The notes under the pieces: model-generated | The model's input: only the letters and a program-made list of their open reading frames with translations | Told to the model about the DNA's origin: nothing | The model's database searches: none | Program-made: the position numbers and the translations under genes | Shown: in pieces, positions 30,116 through 41,150 of the stretch | Numbering within the stretch: position 1 is the stretch's first letter | Layout: each line of letters opens with the position of its first letter | Assembly (NCBI GenBank): GCA_015179125.1 | Contig: WHVA01000096.1 | Location: 124,001-188,000, forward strand | Origin: Gautieria morchelliformis | Taxonomy: Eukaryota; Basidiomycota; Agaricomycetes; Gomphales; Gomphaceae | Direction of reading: 5' to 3' | DNA: 64,000 bases

Positions 30116-30660
30116 TCATCCATTCACTGAGTTGTCACTACATAGCTGCTGCGCGTAGCCGCTACACCCCAACCCACCCTCCAACCCCCCGCGCCGCCTG
30201 CCTACTGTCTGTAATACATCCACGTACCGTCGAGCGTTCCAGCAGCCCGGGTAGTGATGCCCGGACCGGGCCGTTGGTGCGCCGGGCTTCCGGGCGTGGC
30301 TCAGGTTTTGACAAGCCCGAGCCGGGCCCGGCACGTGCGGGTACTTGCTGAGGTACGCGAGGAGCTGCAGCAGAGCAGCACGTCCTCCTCGACGGTGATG
30401 TGCGTGCGCATGCTGGCGCAGGTGCAATATAAATGTCGAGTTCCCCACCAAACACGAGAAGCCCGAGCAAGCCGGGCCCAAGCCCGGGCTTTGGGGGCGA
30501 GCCGGTCCCTGCCCGTCACTACGTACAGCACGGCACCGAGCCCTACTTCAGGCAGCTGCTCTTGCCTGGAAACTGTCCTGGGTAATAGTATGGAAACTAT
30601 CATACGTTACTAATTTAATTAAGTCGCTCCATATAGAACTCTATGATGGCACGCGGATGA
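30116..30660. repeat. GC-rich block upstream of protease copy 1, present three times
   Basis: The same block lies upstream of all three protease genes (about 30,116-30,600, 40,573-41,030 and 50,998-51,440). It contains the palindrome CAGTGAATCATCCATTCACTG and a GC-rich section. On minus, HITVEEDVLL and LLAYLSKYPHV are readable in different frames, so it may be an old gene remnant rather than a promoter. Confidence 0.5.
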
Positions 30661-30673
30661 ATTGAGTGATTGC

Positions 30674-30682
30674 TTATATACG
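30674..30682 (+). promoter_or_regulatory. TATA-like box of protease copy 1
   Basis: CTTATATACGG lies about 50 bp before the start codon and is kept in copies 2 and 3 (41,099 and 51,637). Confidence 0.45.
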
Positions 30683-30726
30683 GTACTTGATACGTGATTC
30701 ACCACAAGCGCAATCCACTGACCGCT

Positions 30727-32442
30727 ATGTTTGCTTCAGTAGCTGTCGTCGTGACCCTGTGCTTTCTCCCACTGCTAGCCTCCTGCTCACCACCACAACT
30801 CACTCCAGGTCCTAAAAAGGTCGTCCTCAAATCTAGAAAGCTCCCTCCAGGTTCACTGCGACGACGAACCTTGTCTCCATCCAATGTTCATTTAAAAGAT
30901 TACTTCAATGGAACAGACCTCCAGTGAGATCATGACCAATTGCCTACAGCTGAACTGGTAAATTGTAGTATCCAGATGGTTTGGCGACATCACAGGTCTG
31001 CCTGTGTATTATTCTCTTGTTTACATCCTTGCTTACACCTTCCTACAGTGGGTACCCCCCCTCAGCATTTCACTGTCGTGTTCGACACGGGATCCTCCAC
31101 ACTTGAGATACCCAGTCAGTGGCCTCCCGCAACCCAAATCACTAATCTCATATAGCACATCAGGCACTCAATGCGGAGCAGTTTGTGACATGCAAAGGAA
31201 ATTTGATCCTTCCAAAAGCTCCACGTTCGTTGATAAGGGCAAGAATGGGACGATCGTATTCGGTAACCTCATATCCTTTCATACCGCGTATATGTCCTTT
31301 CCTCAATGATCCACCACAGGGACGGGAGTGGGCGTTGATCCGTGAGTGCTCAGTTTCTACCACTACCCTAAAGCAAGCCATCACAACCATCTTACATCAG
31401 GGTGCAAGGCGTGCGTGGCTCCCGGCGTCATGTCGGCTCTGTTTCTGACTTCGTTTGTAACAGGATAATTGGTCTTTGACCGTCGACGTCGCACAGGACA
31501 CTGTATCGGTTGGGGGGCTTACAGCCAAAGGGGTACAAGTGCTCCTAATTGTTGGTCAGACGCCAACATTCTCTCCGAATGTAAGCTTATTAGTATATTA
31601 TAGTTCGGGGGCCTCACATTTCCTAGCCTTTCGACGGGATAATGGGCCTTGGGCCACAGCTCGTACCTGGCAGCGTCTTCGATAGTTTTGTTAACCAAGG
31701 TCTCCCTGGTCAGTACAGAAGCACATCTTGGCGACTGACATATTGATACCGTAGCTAGCACAAGTTGGTCTTTTCCTGACCCCAGAGAGAATCGGACACG
31801 CTGAGTTGACCCTTGGTGGAGCCGATACTACAAAGTTCACGGGCCCATTGACATTCATCACTCAACCCTCGTCCACCGGTAACTGGATCCTCCCTTCTTC
31901 TGGGATTGCAGTGAACGGGAAGACAAGCAATACGCTCACGAGCAATCGGACCATCGTCTTTGATTCTGGAACCAGCAATCTCTGTTTTTCCAAAGCGACA
32001 ACTGAGGTGAAGCATTTGTTGTCTGGGGGATGTTTCTGAAATGCTCACCATCTGCTCTCAGGCCATCTACGCCATGATATCTCCTGATATCAAGCCCGTG
32101 GGTGATTTCGGAGCATACGGCATCCCTTGTGATAAAATCTCGTACCTTCCCGCTCAAATCGACTTCCAGTTCACGTCGCAGTCGGGAAGCCCGTTCAATC
32201 TCACCGTTCCCAGTAGTGAGCTGAATGTTGGACCCTTCCGTTCTGACCCAACTATATGTCAAACGCTCATCAACGCGTTAAACGTTGATATTATTGGTGG
32301 GAGTTTGCTCAAGCACTATTACAGTCTATGGGACGTCAGCGGCAGCAGGATTGGTTTTGCTCAGAACGGTCAGTTCAGTTCCCATTATCTGTGTGTCGAC
32401 CCGTCACATCCATTGAATCATGAACGGATAATAGATTTCTGA
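30727..32442 (+). CDS. Secreted pepsin-like aspartic protease, copy 1
   Basis: Nine exons (30727-30923, 30976-30995, 31049-31118, 31156-31262, 31320-31327, 31464-31580, 31627-31708, 31759-32006, 32062-32442) give about 409 residues. A signal peptide is seen (ASVAVVVTLCFLPLLASCSP), then a basic propeptide-like stretch. The first active-site motif is V-V-F-D-T-G-S-S and the second I-V-F-D-S-G-T-S, as in the A1 pepsin family. P-F-D-G-I-M-G-L-G also fits. A disulfide-type pair sits after the first motif (C-G-A-V-C). Exon 5 is 8 nt. The product should be an extracellular or vacuolar protease. The C-terminus (GFAQNGQFSSHY..) is longer than usual for the family and differs from copy 3. Confidence 0.85.
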
Positions 32443-32708
32443 TCACAACGCCATAGCATCAGCTAGGTTGTCGTCGAATGCGAAGCGCATTCCTATCGAT
32501 AGAGTATTTACCTGCCTTGCCCGTAACGCGATTCTATGGCCACTGGCTCTACGGATTTTTACGTGATCATATCCATACGATCTTTTAATACACGCGAACA
32601 ATGATGAATATCAGTTCCAATCGATGTACAGTATCATTTTTTTTTCAACAGCAACCGTAACAATTTGGGCCAAGGCAACACCTAGTTAGTAGCTCCTCAG
32701 TGAATCAT

Positions 32709-32874
32709 TATTGTGAGCAACCTCTATAGGCAGTATCAGAACCTAGACGGCGTCAGAAGAATATCTGAAGCGCCGTCGTACACGCGTTGGGTAACTATAC
32801 TAGTTGCTTAGTAATATCGACTGCAAAAGAGAGGATGATGCCGACTCGGCGATTGGTCATTCGGATTCACAACA
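32709..32874 (-). repeat. 3' LTR of copia copy 1
   Basis: 166 bp. The first bases TATTGTGA are probably a mutated TGTTGTGA, since the other end reads TCACAACA. It contains an inverted pair GACGGCGTCAGAAGA ... TGAAGCGCCGTC. Confidence 0.85.
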
Positions 32875-33006
32875 CTCCCCCGCGATTGAACCATCGTCGA
32901 GTCCTAGTTTCAAGCGTAACTTTTGGTGCTGATCGCGGGGCAGCGATTTGGTTAGGAGGTCGGCGACGTTGTCCTTTGTGGATACAGGTGAGACTTCGAT
33001 AGTTCT

Positions 33007-33795
33007 AACAGAAGGATAAGTCTCGAATAGAGTAGGGATGTGGCCTTTAGCTCGAGGCCGAGTTCGATGTAGATCGCAAGAGGGGAAGACAACTCGAAGT
33101 TCGACTAGTGACTCGAAGTCAAACAAAATATCAAAGAGGTTTGTGTTCGTTATTCTTCAGTCATACACTGCGTACTACTTATAGCTACTCAGATAGGGGT
33201 CTCGGTACGTGGGGATGAGTGACGGGGATAGTGGAATTGTGCATATGGTAGGTGCGTACATACCGCCGCTACCGTACATCCGTGCTGCGGATCGCTTGCT
33301 TGGTCTGGCCTGGACGTGAGGCGGAAGGGAATACCCTTATGTGGTGGCTCGAAGGATAAGGTGGGATGGCAGGAGAGACTGGATAGGAATAATATGTGCG
33401 GCTCGAAGGTAATGGAGAATATATGTTGCGTTCCCTGATCGCGATATGGGATTGACTCGTTCCGTCCTGGTACTCGGCTCATCAACTATACTCGTGCCTC
33501 GACTCAACTCGTGATACGGATCTAGGTGCTCGGGAGTAATGTGTTGGTCTCGACTCGACTCGGTGAGTATCGGTGTGTGTCTGTGGTGTCATCTCGTGTC
33601 TCGATGGCTCGGGTGTGTGTGTATGTACCTCGCAGTGCTGAGGGTGAGATTAGATAGTGAGAGAAGGATCGTTAGGACAGTCATGAATATAAGTCATTGT
33701 AATGGACATTACGGGTCGTTATTCGTGTGCGTGAAGTCATGAAATAAACCGAGTGGCATAAGAGTCCGTGGCCGTTAAGTCTTTCCTCACGACAA
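33007..33795. repeat. 789-bp insert in copia RNase H (probable solo LTR), copy 1
   Basis: Non-coding, rich in CTCGACTCG-type repeats. Flanks GTTCT (33002-33006) and GTTCC (33796-33800) are a 5-bp repeat with one mismatch. RNase H breaks at CINKGT and resumes with IEVSPVSTKDN. Ends are TTGTCG ... CTGTT on minus rather than TG..CA, so the family is unsure. Confidence 0.65.
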
Positions 33796-35805
33796 GTTCC
33801 CTTGTTGATACATTCTCGAATATAATGGTATTTGACGTCGATGGGTTTCATTCGCTTGTGAAACACGGCGTTTGCGGGGATAGCACGAGCCCCTAGTGAG
33901 TCTGAAAATATATCAAGTGGGAGTTCTACCTTGAAATCGAGTTGTTGGAGTAGGGAGATGGTCCACTGCGCGTGCTTTGTGCACTCCGTCAACGCCATGT
34001 ACTCTGCTTCCGTTGATGACAGTGCGACGGTCCTCTGCTTTTGTGCGGCCCACGCTATGAAACTTCCTGATAATATGAACACATAGCCGGTTGTCGATTG
34101 TCGGCCATCGGTGCCAGCGGCCCAATCCAAGTCACTGTAGCTGACGAGTTCGGTGGAATCGTTCCTTCCATACATCAGGGTGTGTGTTTGTGTTGTGAAC
34201 AGGTAACGGAGGATGTGTTGGGCGGCGAGTAAGTGTTCTGCCGTGGGATTCGCACCAAATTGCGAGAGTCGGTTGACTGCGAAGCATATGTCCGGTCACG
34301 AGCCAAGCATAGCGTACATGAGTGATCCCACTATTTGTTGGTAGCGTGAGGTGACGGTTGAGTCAGAGAATTTCTCGGTGTTGGGTACAAGCTTTGTGCC
34401 CAGCGCGAACGGCGTGTACACCGGTCTACACTCCAGCATATCGTATCTGGTCAGCATGTGTTCAATATAGTGGGATTGATCTATGCTTATCCTTCTTTTT
34501 GGGCGATCACGCCTGATGTGGATTCCCAAGAAATGGTTTATTTCCCCCAGGTCAGTGATCTTGTAGTGCGTCCTGATTTTCGCTTTAAGGTCGTTGACAG
34601 CTGCAAGGACTCCAATTATCACTATGTCGTCCACATATACGAGCATGATGGTGGGATGGTCCCCCCCGTTGTCGTGTTTGATGAAGATGGATACATCACT
34701 GGCGATATTTTTTTGGAATCCGAGGGTGTCAAGCGTCTCTTGCAGGTGCGCGTGCCATTGCCGTCCTGCTTGTTTTAACCCGTAGATGGCCTTCGACAGT
34801 TTGGACACCTTGTTTTCCTTCCCTGGAACTGCAAAACCTTCCGGTTGGTCCATGTACAGTTCTTCATCCAGGTTGCCGTTGAGGTAGGCTGATTTTATGT
34901 CGATTTGGTGTACTTCTAGGTCGAACCTTGCTGCGAGCGCTAGCAGTAGCCTCAGAGAGTCGAGCCTGGCGACTGGCGCGAAGGTCTCTTCATAGTCGAT
35001 GCCCGTGGTTTGCAGAAAACCTTTGGCGACAAGTCGAGCCCGGTATCTGGTGATTTTTCCTTGAGTGTCGCGCTTCGTTAGGTACACCCATCTGCATTTC
35101 ACCGTGCGTCTGTCTTTCGGTAGGCCGGTCAGCTCCCAAGTCCCGTTATCCAGTAAGCATTTTATTTCTTCTGTCATGGCCTGATGCCAGAAGTCGGCCT
35201 CTGCGGAGGACATTGTGACCTGATACAATGTTGGGTCTCCCGTGGGTGTTGTGTCCGCGGCAGCCAGGAACACTGTGATCGTGTTCATCCATACCGCGGG
35301 TACCCAGCGCTGAGCCCTGTCTGGGCTAGCTAGTTGGGTCGGGGCACAGGGACCTCCCGACGATGCGTGCGGACCTTCGCGGGGGTACTGGTAGGCGTGG
35401 TGGAGCTGGTTGTGGGGCATGACCTGGGACTGGTGGTCCTGGAGGTGGCGGTGGACCGTGTACTGGTGCGTGGTCTTCGATATCTTCGTCGTGGCTCTCT
35501 GGTAGCGCTAATTCGACTAGTTCAGGCGTCGGTTGCGAGGGCTGCGAAGGGTTAGGGTTCGGCTGTGCAATTGGAACGGTTGGGGCGCAGAGAGGATATG
35601 TGTTTTCCTCAAATACAATGTCAGTGGATACCAGGATTTTGTGTGTAGATGGATCCCATAGCTTGTACCCCTTGGTGGATCCAACATATCCTATGAAAAT
35701 CAGTTTTTTTTGACGTTGGATCGAATTTGGTGCGCTGCGTTGTTGTGTGGGAACCCTTGCTAACAAAAAGCCTCATGAAAAAAAGGATAAAAATTGCTTT
35801 AAAAC

Positions 35806-36295
35806 TGTCAGGGGACACCCTGTTTTCCATTTCCAGTTCCGACACCGCACCCAGTTCCGACTCTATTTCCGACTCCGCTTCCGGTTCCGATTCCATCTCC
35901 GCCTCCACTTTCGGAAATGATTCCGCTTCTGGGAGAACTTCCACCAGTTCTGTTCGCCCTGCCAGTTCCACTCCAATTTCCGACTTCCACTCTCGGAACA
36001 GTGTCGGAAATCAAGCGACTCGCGTAATAGGTGGCATCAAGGGTCGATCAAGGGTCAGGGTGGTCAAGGAGATGCAGGGTTGATGGCAGGTGCCAAGTGT
36101 TGTCCCTGGCTGCGCAGCGTAGTATAATACGGGCTCGCTGACATTGGGGGTCCTTAGACTTTTCTCTTTGGATTTCCCCTTGTCAGGTGAGAATCCCCTC
36201 TCTTGTATACTCTGTTCATTTATACAGACTTTGGATTTCCCCTTGTCAGTTGTGTGGTAGTGTGATCTCCACAACCAGCCAGGGTTGCCCTTACA
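35806..36295 (-). repeat. Solo LTR, family gamma (490 bp), inside the zeta LTR
   Basis: On minus it starts TGTAAGGGCAACCC and ends GGGGACA..TGTC-type (plus start TGTCAGGGG). The target repeat AAAAC (35801-35805, 36296-36300) is perfect. It contains a degenerate TTCCGA/TCTCC hexamer tract at about 35,825-36,010. Confidence 0.92.
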
Positions 36296-36810
36296 AAAAC
36301 CTTGTTTTCCCAGCTGATAGTAGCTAATACACGTGGCTATTGTTGGGAGAATTCTATTCAAATATTCCTTGAATTTCCTTTTACTTTTCCGCCATTTAAC
36401 TTGGCTTCCCTGGCTCAAAAACTCCTTATTCTGTGAGGCAGAGTTATGAACCCACACAGGTCCACAACTCTGCCTCAGCCGCTCAGTTTAAAACTCCGAC
36501 CGGAGCTTGCCATGAACCGTGAACTCGGAGTTGCAGGCACTCAAGCACCTACAACTCCGGTACCTTGGCTCACTCAAACTCAGCCACTGAGACTGAATGT
36601 GTCCTCTACCGCTTACACAAGCCTGTGCAATTCAAACCCAGCTGGCACATGACTTGCATCATAGCAACCATGGCTGTGCAAGGCTGCGTACAAAGTCACA
36701 CAAAGATGTACAAAGCCAAAACTAGGGTGCAGGTTTGACAAAGCCTATTGGAGGAATGAATCCTCCAAACGCAATGCTACGACACCAAATAGGTCCCTTG
36801 ATGTCATAGC

Positions 36811-36910
36811 AGCTGTGTAGGGCTGTGCAGGGCAGCGCAAGGCTGTGTATGGCTGTGAAAGGCTGTGAAAGGCTGTGAAAGGCTGTGAAAGGCTGTGAAA
36901 GGCTGTGCAA
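36811..36910 (+). repeat. 10-bp tandem repeat GGCTGTGAAA
   Basis: Seven clear units at 36841-36910 (five exact) preceded by three degenerate ones, within the zeta LTR. The identical array is at 47213-47312. Confidence 0.9.
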
Positions 36911-37050
36911 ACCAGGGAAGGTGATTGGCTATCTATTTCCAATTTCTTTGCACAAACACACCGCAATAGTTACGAGGGTGTGTTTCAGCAGTGCAAATAT
37001 TTACATATGACATAACCCCATTTTATGTAATCCTGTGTATTTTACAATAT

Positions 37051-38173
37051 TGTTACGATACGATCCGTCGTAAGGTTGACCGAGGTTGGGAGCGAAACCC
37101 GAGGTAAGGTCCGAGGTTACGGAGTGAGGTTTGGATGGGGAAGTCGGAGAGGGACTAGGCTTCAGCTTATGTGCTGCGCCGACCCTACGCACGAGTCCCA
37201 ACTTCGGAGGCAAACGAATAAGAGGCGAGGTTTGGCTCAAGAGGCGAAGCTTCGAAACTAACTAGGGATCAAAGGTATACGATAGTTGATTTTCAGACTA
37301 AGGAGTAGGAATGCATACAGGGGGGTTTATATACGAGCGAGGGTACGAGTCAGGGGTGAACATATTAGTGGAGGTCAGGGCGAGGTCAGGGGAGCGAGGT
37401 CAGGGCGAGGTAATATATGAATGATGCGTGATGGAGCGGAATCAGTAACTAAGGGGATACGGGCATGGGATCAAGGTCGGATATGAGCTCTAGCTCGGGC
37501 TCAGGCTCGGGCGCAGGATAAGAATCATATGTACTTGGGCACGAGTATCACAAGGCTCGGGCTCAGAAGAAAGTTATACCGGTAAGTAACCGGCCAAAGG
37601 CCGGGTTCTTACAAATATAAAAGGAGGCCATTCTGACCTCCTTGAATCCAATCTAGCAATCTACTGCTTCTATCCTACATGTGACTCATGTGACTTGCAT
37701 CTTACTAAGCTGCTAATCCCAGCTAGGGTTATTCACTTACTTTAGTGTCTAATTCCTTGTTAAGTAGATACTTTTCTGCTTAGCCACCTAGACTAATCCT
37801 CCAGGTGTAATTCTACAGAGTGAGTCTGTCAATTGATAGTCTTGCCATTCGCACTCCAATACCCGAGAGAGTTGATCAGTTGATTTTCCTGGTTAATATC
37901 TTTCACAAGTCAATTCCTGTTACTTATAAAAGCCGCTTTAGATTCTATTCTTTGCCCCTCGTTTTATTGCTGTGCGCTGGTAGATTATCAGGGCAGTCCA
38001 TTTATAAAATCGCCTGCTAAGTACATTCCTTTATATTTTGGAATACGCTTGGACCCGATAGTGTCCTTGAACCTACAGTCTTTTAGTTTATTGTTCAGTG
38101 CTGCTAAGAAACGCATTGCCTTCCATCCGTATTAACTTGGACTAGTTTTTACACAGATTGCAACCAAGGTACA
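37051..38173 (+). repeat. Solo LTR, family epsilon (1123 bp), inside the zeta LTR
   Basis: TGTTACGATACG ... CAAGGTACA with a perfect target repeat AATAT (37046-37050, 38174-38178). A TATA-like site (TTATATACG near 37,329) and a second one (CTTATAAAAGCC near 37,925) are present. The left third has repeated CGAGGT and AGGTCAGGG motifs. Confidence 0.9.
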
Positions 38174-40407
38174 AATATTAAATTATTTCCGGAGTTGTGC
38201 TGCAGCATTGTTTAATATTCTTTGAGTCTCGTAAACGACACGTTCTGATAGATTGAAGTGTTAGCAATAACACCAAAGTCTTGAAGGGTTCCAAAACAGT
38301 TGTGGTGTGCGCATAGGCGAGGCATCTGAACATTCGGAGGTAGCTGAGGTCGGGTGCGCATCCAAAGAGGTGTTCATGTGGAGAGAGGTAATTGTTTGCG
38401 CGTGAGGGAGCGCGATTTCTTACATGTACAGCTGTGGCGACAGCGCTCTCCCAGAATCCATGGGACATGCCGGCACTTTGTAGCATGGCACACGCAGCTT
38501 CCGCGATCATTCGGTTCGCTCTCTCAGCGACGCCGTTCTGTTGCGGTGTGTGTGGGTGCAGTAAGTTCATGCTTTATTCCGTTCTCTGCATGTACTGGAT
38601 GAATTCCGTCATAGGAATTCCCCCCGCGATCCGAGCGTATGGCTCGGAGCGTACCTTTGTATGCGTGGAGACGAGCATGGTACTTCTTGAAGCAGTCAAA
38701 GGTGTCAGCCTTCGTTTCAAGAAGAATACCCATTTGTAGCGCGTGTAGTCATCCACCAGTACATAGTGGTAGCTATGGCCCTGGATGGAGCGTGTTCGCA
38801 TGGGGCCTGCGAGGTCCATGTGGATTAGTTCAAACGGTTGAGTGCGGCGGTGAGTCGAGGATTTGAATTTCCTCCTTGTGGATTTCCCTAATAGGCAGCC
38901 TTCGCACTGTCGATAGTGGCATGTCGTGAATTTGGGTCATTTGGTCTTAATTCGTTTCAAGGACGACCAAGAGAGATGACCAAGGCGAGCATGAAGGACG
39001 TCTAGGGGACATTCGTTTGCGCTGAGTGGATGGATGGCGTTGCCAGCTTAGTGTGAGCCAATAATGCTGCCGCGTAAGCTGGCCTTCCGATACTGTACCC
39101 CATTTTTACTGAGGTTTACTTTTTGACCCTCGAAAGTGACGGTTATTCCTTTCTCTCCTATTTTGAGGATCGAGATGAACCAGCCACCGATGTCTGGGGC
39201 GTGAAGTACGTTCTGGAGCTCATTTTCTCTCCATTCCACTCACTCTCGTTCGCGTTACGACTGTGCCGATGCCAATGTAGGGTACACCTTTCTTTTGTCA
39301 GCTAGGTATACGTGCGCGTGTCGGGAGCGTTCGATACGTCAATAGTCGTATGTCGTGTGTTATATGGTCAGTGCAACCCGAGTCGAGCATCCACTTGTGC
39401 GTGCTCCGATATAGAAGCAAATGGTATCATTTGCGGCGTGGAGGTTACAATGGGTGTAGTATCTGACGAGCCTGGAGAGCTGCCTGCGATCGCAGTGCTT
39501 ACAGAGGGCGCCGTTTCCTCTTTCTCCTTTTCTTTCGCTTTTCTTTTGCCCTTTCTGTCGCCGGCTCCTTTTTTCCTCTCGGACTGCGCCTCTTCTCGAG
39601 ACAAGCCGGGCCTTGCGCCGGCAGTCCTTTTCCCAGTGTCCGTGCCTCCGCAATAATTGCACTTATCCTTGCCTGTATTTGACTTCGCGCGATAGCGTTC
39701 ACGTTTGGCTGAGCTCCCTGTCGAAGTTCTTCGGACAGGATTCGGTCCGCGTGTTCGCCCAATCGATTTGCGAGAAGTCGGAGATGGTGGCAAGTATCGT
39801 CTGTTGTGCGATCTCGTAGGATGCAGGTAAGGCTTGAAGCACGTTGAGGGTGTGAAGAGGGTCGCTGATGGCTAGACCCGCGGCAACGATTCGATTTCTC
39901 AACTCAGACATTTGTCGATCTGTTGCGTGAGTTGGGTGTCGTGCGAGAACGTCATGGTCGTATATTTACGGTAGTCGACCCATAAATTGAGACCGGTCCT
40001 CGTGCCATAGGTCGTTTTTAAATTGCTCCAGTTCTGTTCTAGAGTTTTGCCATGTCGAGGGATTGATGGACGGAGGGCTTGACGGATACCAGCAGCAAGG
40101 AGAGGCCCTGGCGAGATCGCTTCTCCCAGTCCTCGAGTCGCTTGCGCTCGTCGTCCGTTGGTGGCGTGCTCAGGGAGGGTGTCGATTCTTGACCCTCAGC
40201 GATGCGCAGGGCGTCGATAAACATGAGAGCGGGCTTTTAGTGAAAAGGCCCATGTTTCCCAGTTCGTCCCGTCGAACTTTTCGATTGTTGATAGGAGCTT
40301 CGATGTGGTTGTGTCAGCCATGGCGCGGCTGGCTTGCTGTGAGACAGTGGTACGTTTTTTGCGCGCGACGATTAGGTTAGGTTTTTCAGGGAGCGGGGCC
40401 CATAACC

Positions 40408-40572
40408 TATTGTGAGCAAGCTCTATAGGCAGTATCAGAACCTAGACGGCGTCAGAAGAATGTCTGAAGCGCCGTCGTACACGCGTTGGGTAACTATACT
40501 AGTTGCTTAGTAATATCGACTGCAAAGAGAGGATGATGCCGACTCGGCGATCGGTCATTCGGATTCACAACA
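40408..40572 (-). repeat. 5' LTR of copia copy 1
   Basis: 165 bp, differing from 32709-32874 at only a few positions, and followed by the ATCAT target repeat. Confidence 0.87.
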
Positions 40573-41150
40573 ATCATCCATTCACTGATTTGCGCACCGC
40601 ATTCTGCGTACCGATGCTCACTCCTGTGTAGTTGTCACTACATAGCTACTGCACGCAACCGCTACACCCCACCCTGCACCCTCCAACCCCCCGCCGCCTG
40701 CCCGGTTAGTGATGGGCACGGCCCAAGCCGTCGATGCGCCGGGCTTCCGGGCCTGGCTCGGGCCCGGCACGTGCGGGTACTTGCTGAGGTACGCGAGGAG
40801 CTGCAGCAGAGCAGCACGTCCTCCTCGACGGTGATGTGCGTGCGCATGTTGGTGCAGGTGCAATATAAATGTCGAGTTCCCCACCAAACACGAGAAGCCC
40901 GAGCAAGCCGGGCCAAAGCCCGGCTTTGGCGAGCCGGTCCGCCCATCACGTACAGCACGGCACCGAGCCCTACTCCAGGCACCTGATCTTGCCTGGAAAT
41001 TGTCCTGGGTAATAGTATGGAAACTATCATACGTACTAATTTAATTAAGTCGCTCCATATAGAACTCTATGATGGCACGCGGATGAATGAGTGATTGCTT
41101 ATATACGGTACTTGATACGTGATTCACCACAAGCCAATCCACTGACCGCT

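Larger units (their letters stand above)
35744..38298 (-). repeat. Solo LTR family zeta (~0.94 kb) carrying two further LTRs, copy 1
   Basis: Ends TGTGTGGGAACCC and GGTTCCAAAACA are inverted relative to each other. The target repeat GTTGT (35739-35743, 38299-38303) is perfect, and copia integrase rejoins when it is removed. Once the LTRs at 35806-36295 and 37051-38173 are taken out, about 0.94 kb remains, with no coding capacity. The strand is assigned arbitrarily. Confidence 0.8.
32857..40321 (-). pseudogene. Copia gag-pol, copy 1
   Basis: Gag starts at 40321 (MADTTTSKL) but is broken by many 1-bp indels between about 38,500 and 40,320. Its CCHC knuckle includes the H-W-E-K-D-C part. The protease motif L-D-S-G-C-T-D-H and the integrase (H-x-C-x2-C; MDLAGPMRTRS; DYTRYKW; SDRGG; HTPQQNGVAERANR) follow. 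The frame stops at YAHTTT for the LTR insertion and resumes with QRTKFDPTSKK at 35,73x. RT (35420-34296) is open over 374 codons and includes VDIKSAYLNG-type and M-L-V-Y-V-D-D-I motifs. A TGA after YAMLGS splits RT from RNase H (YSDLDWAAGTDGRQSTTGY; LSSTEAEYMAL). The last part, VSTKDNVADLLTKSLP, lies beyond the 33007-33795 insert. Confidence 0.85.
32709..40572 (-). mobile_element. Ty1/copia retrotransposon, copy 1, with nested LTRs
   Basis: LTRs of 165-166 bp (32709-32874 and 40408-40572; TATTGTGAG ... CACAACA) bound a minus-strand gag-pol. The target repeat ATCAT (32704-32708, 40573-40577) is perfect. Domain order gag, protease, integrase, RT, RNase H identifies it as copia type. It is interrupted at 33007-33795 (RNase H) and 35744-38298 (between integrase and RT). 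Confidence 0.9.
30160..40620. repeat. Tandem duplication unit 1 (protease gene + copia element)
   Basis: About 10.4 kb, repeated as 40,621-51,045, with a partial third unit (51,046-53,640) that lacks the copia element. Equivalent points differ by 10,402-10,426 bp. Limits are approximate because homology also extends through the block upstream of the gene. Confidence 0.85.

Noticed and set aside
33681-34175. Tail of the 164-codon minus-strand frame as an extended RNase H protein
   Set aside because: Only the first ~135 codons are copia RNase H; after GTC the sequence belongs to the 789-bp insert.
36011-36457. 148-codon minus-strand frame, and its twin at 46413-46859
   Set aside because: It runs across the gamma LTR end into the zeta LTR; composition and position show it is non-coding LTR sequence.
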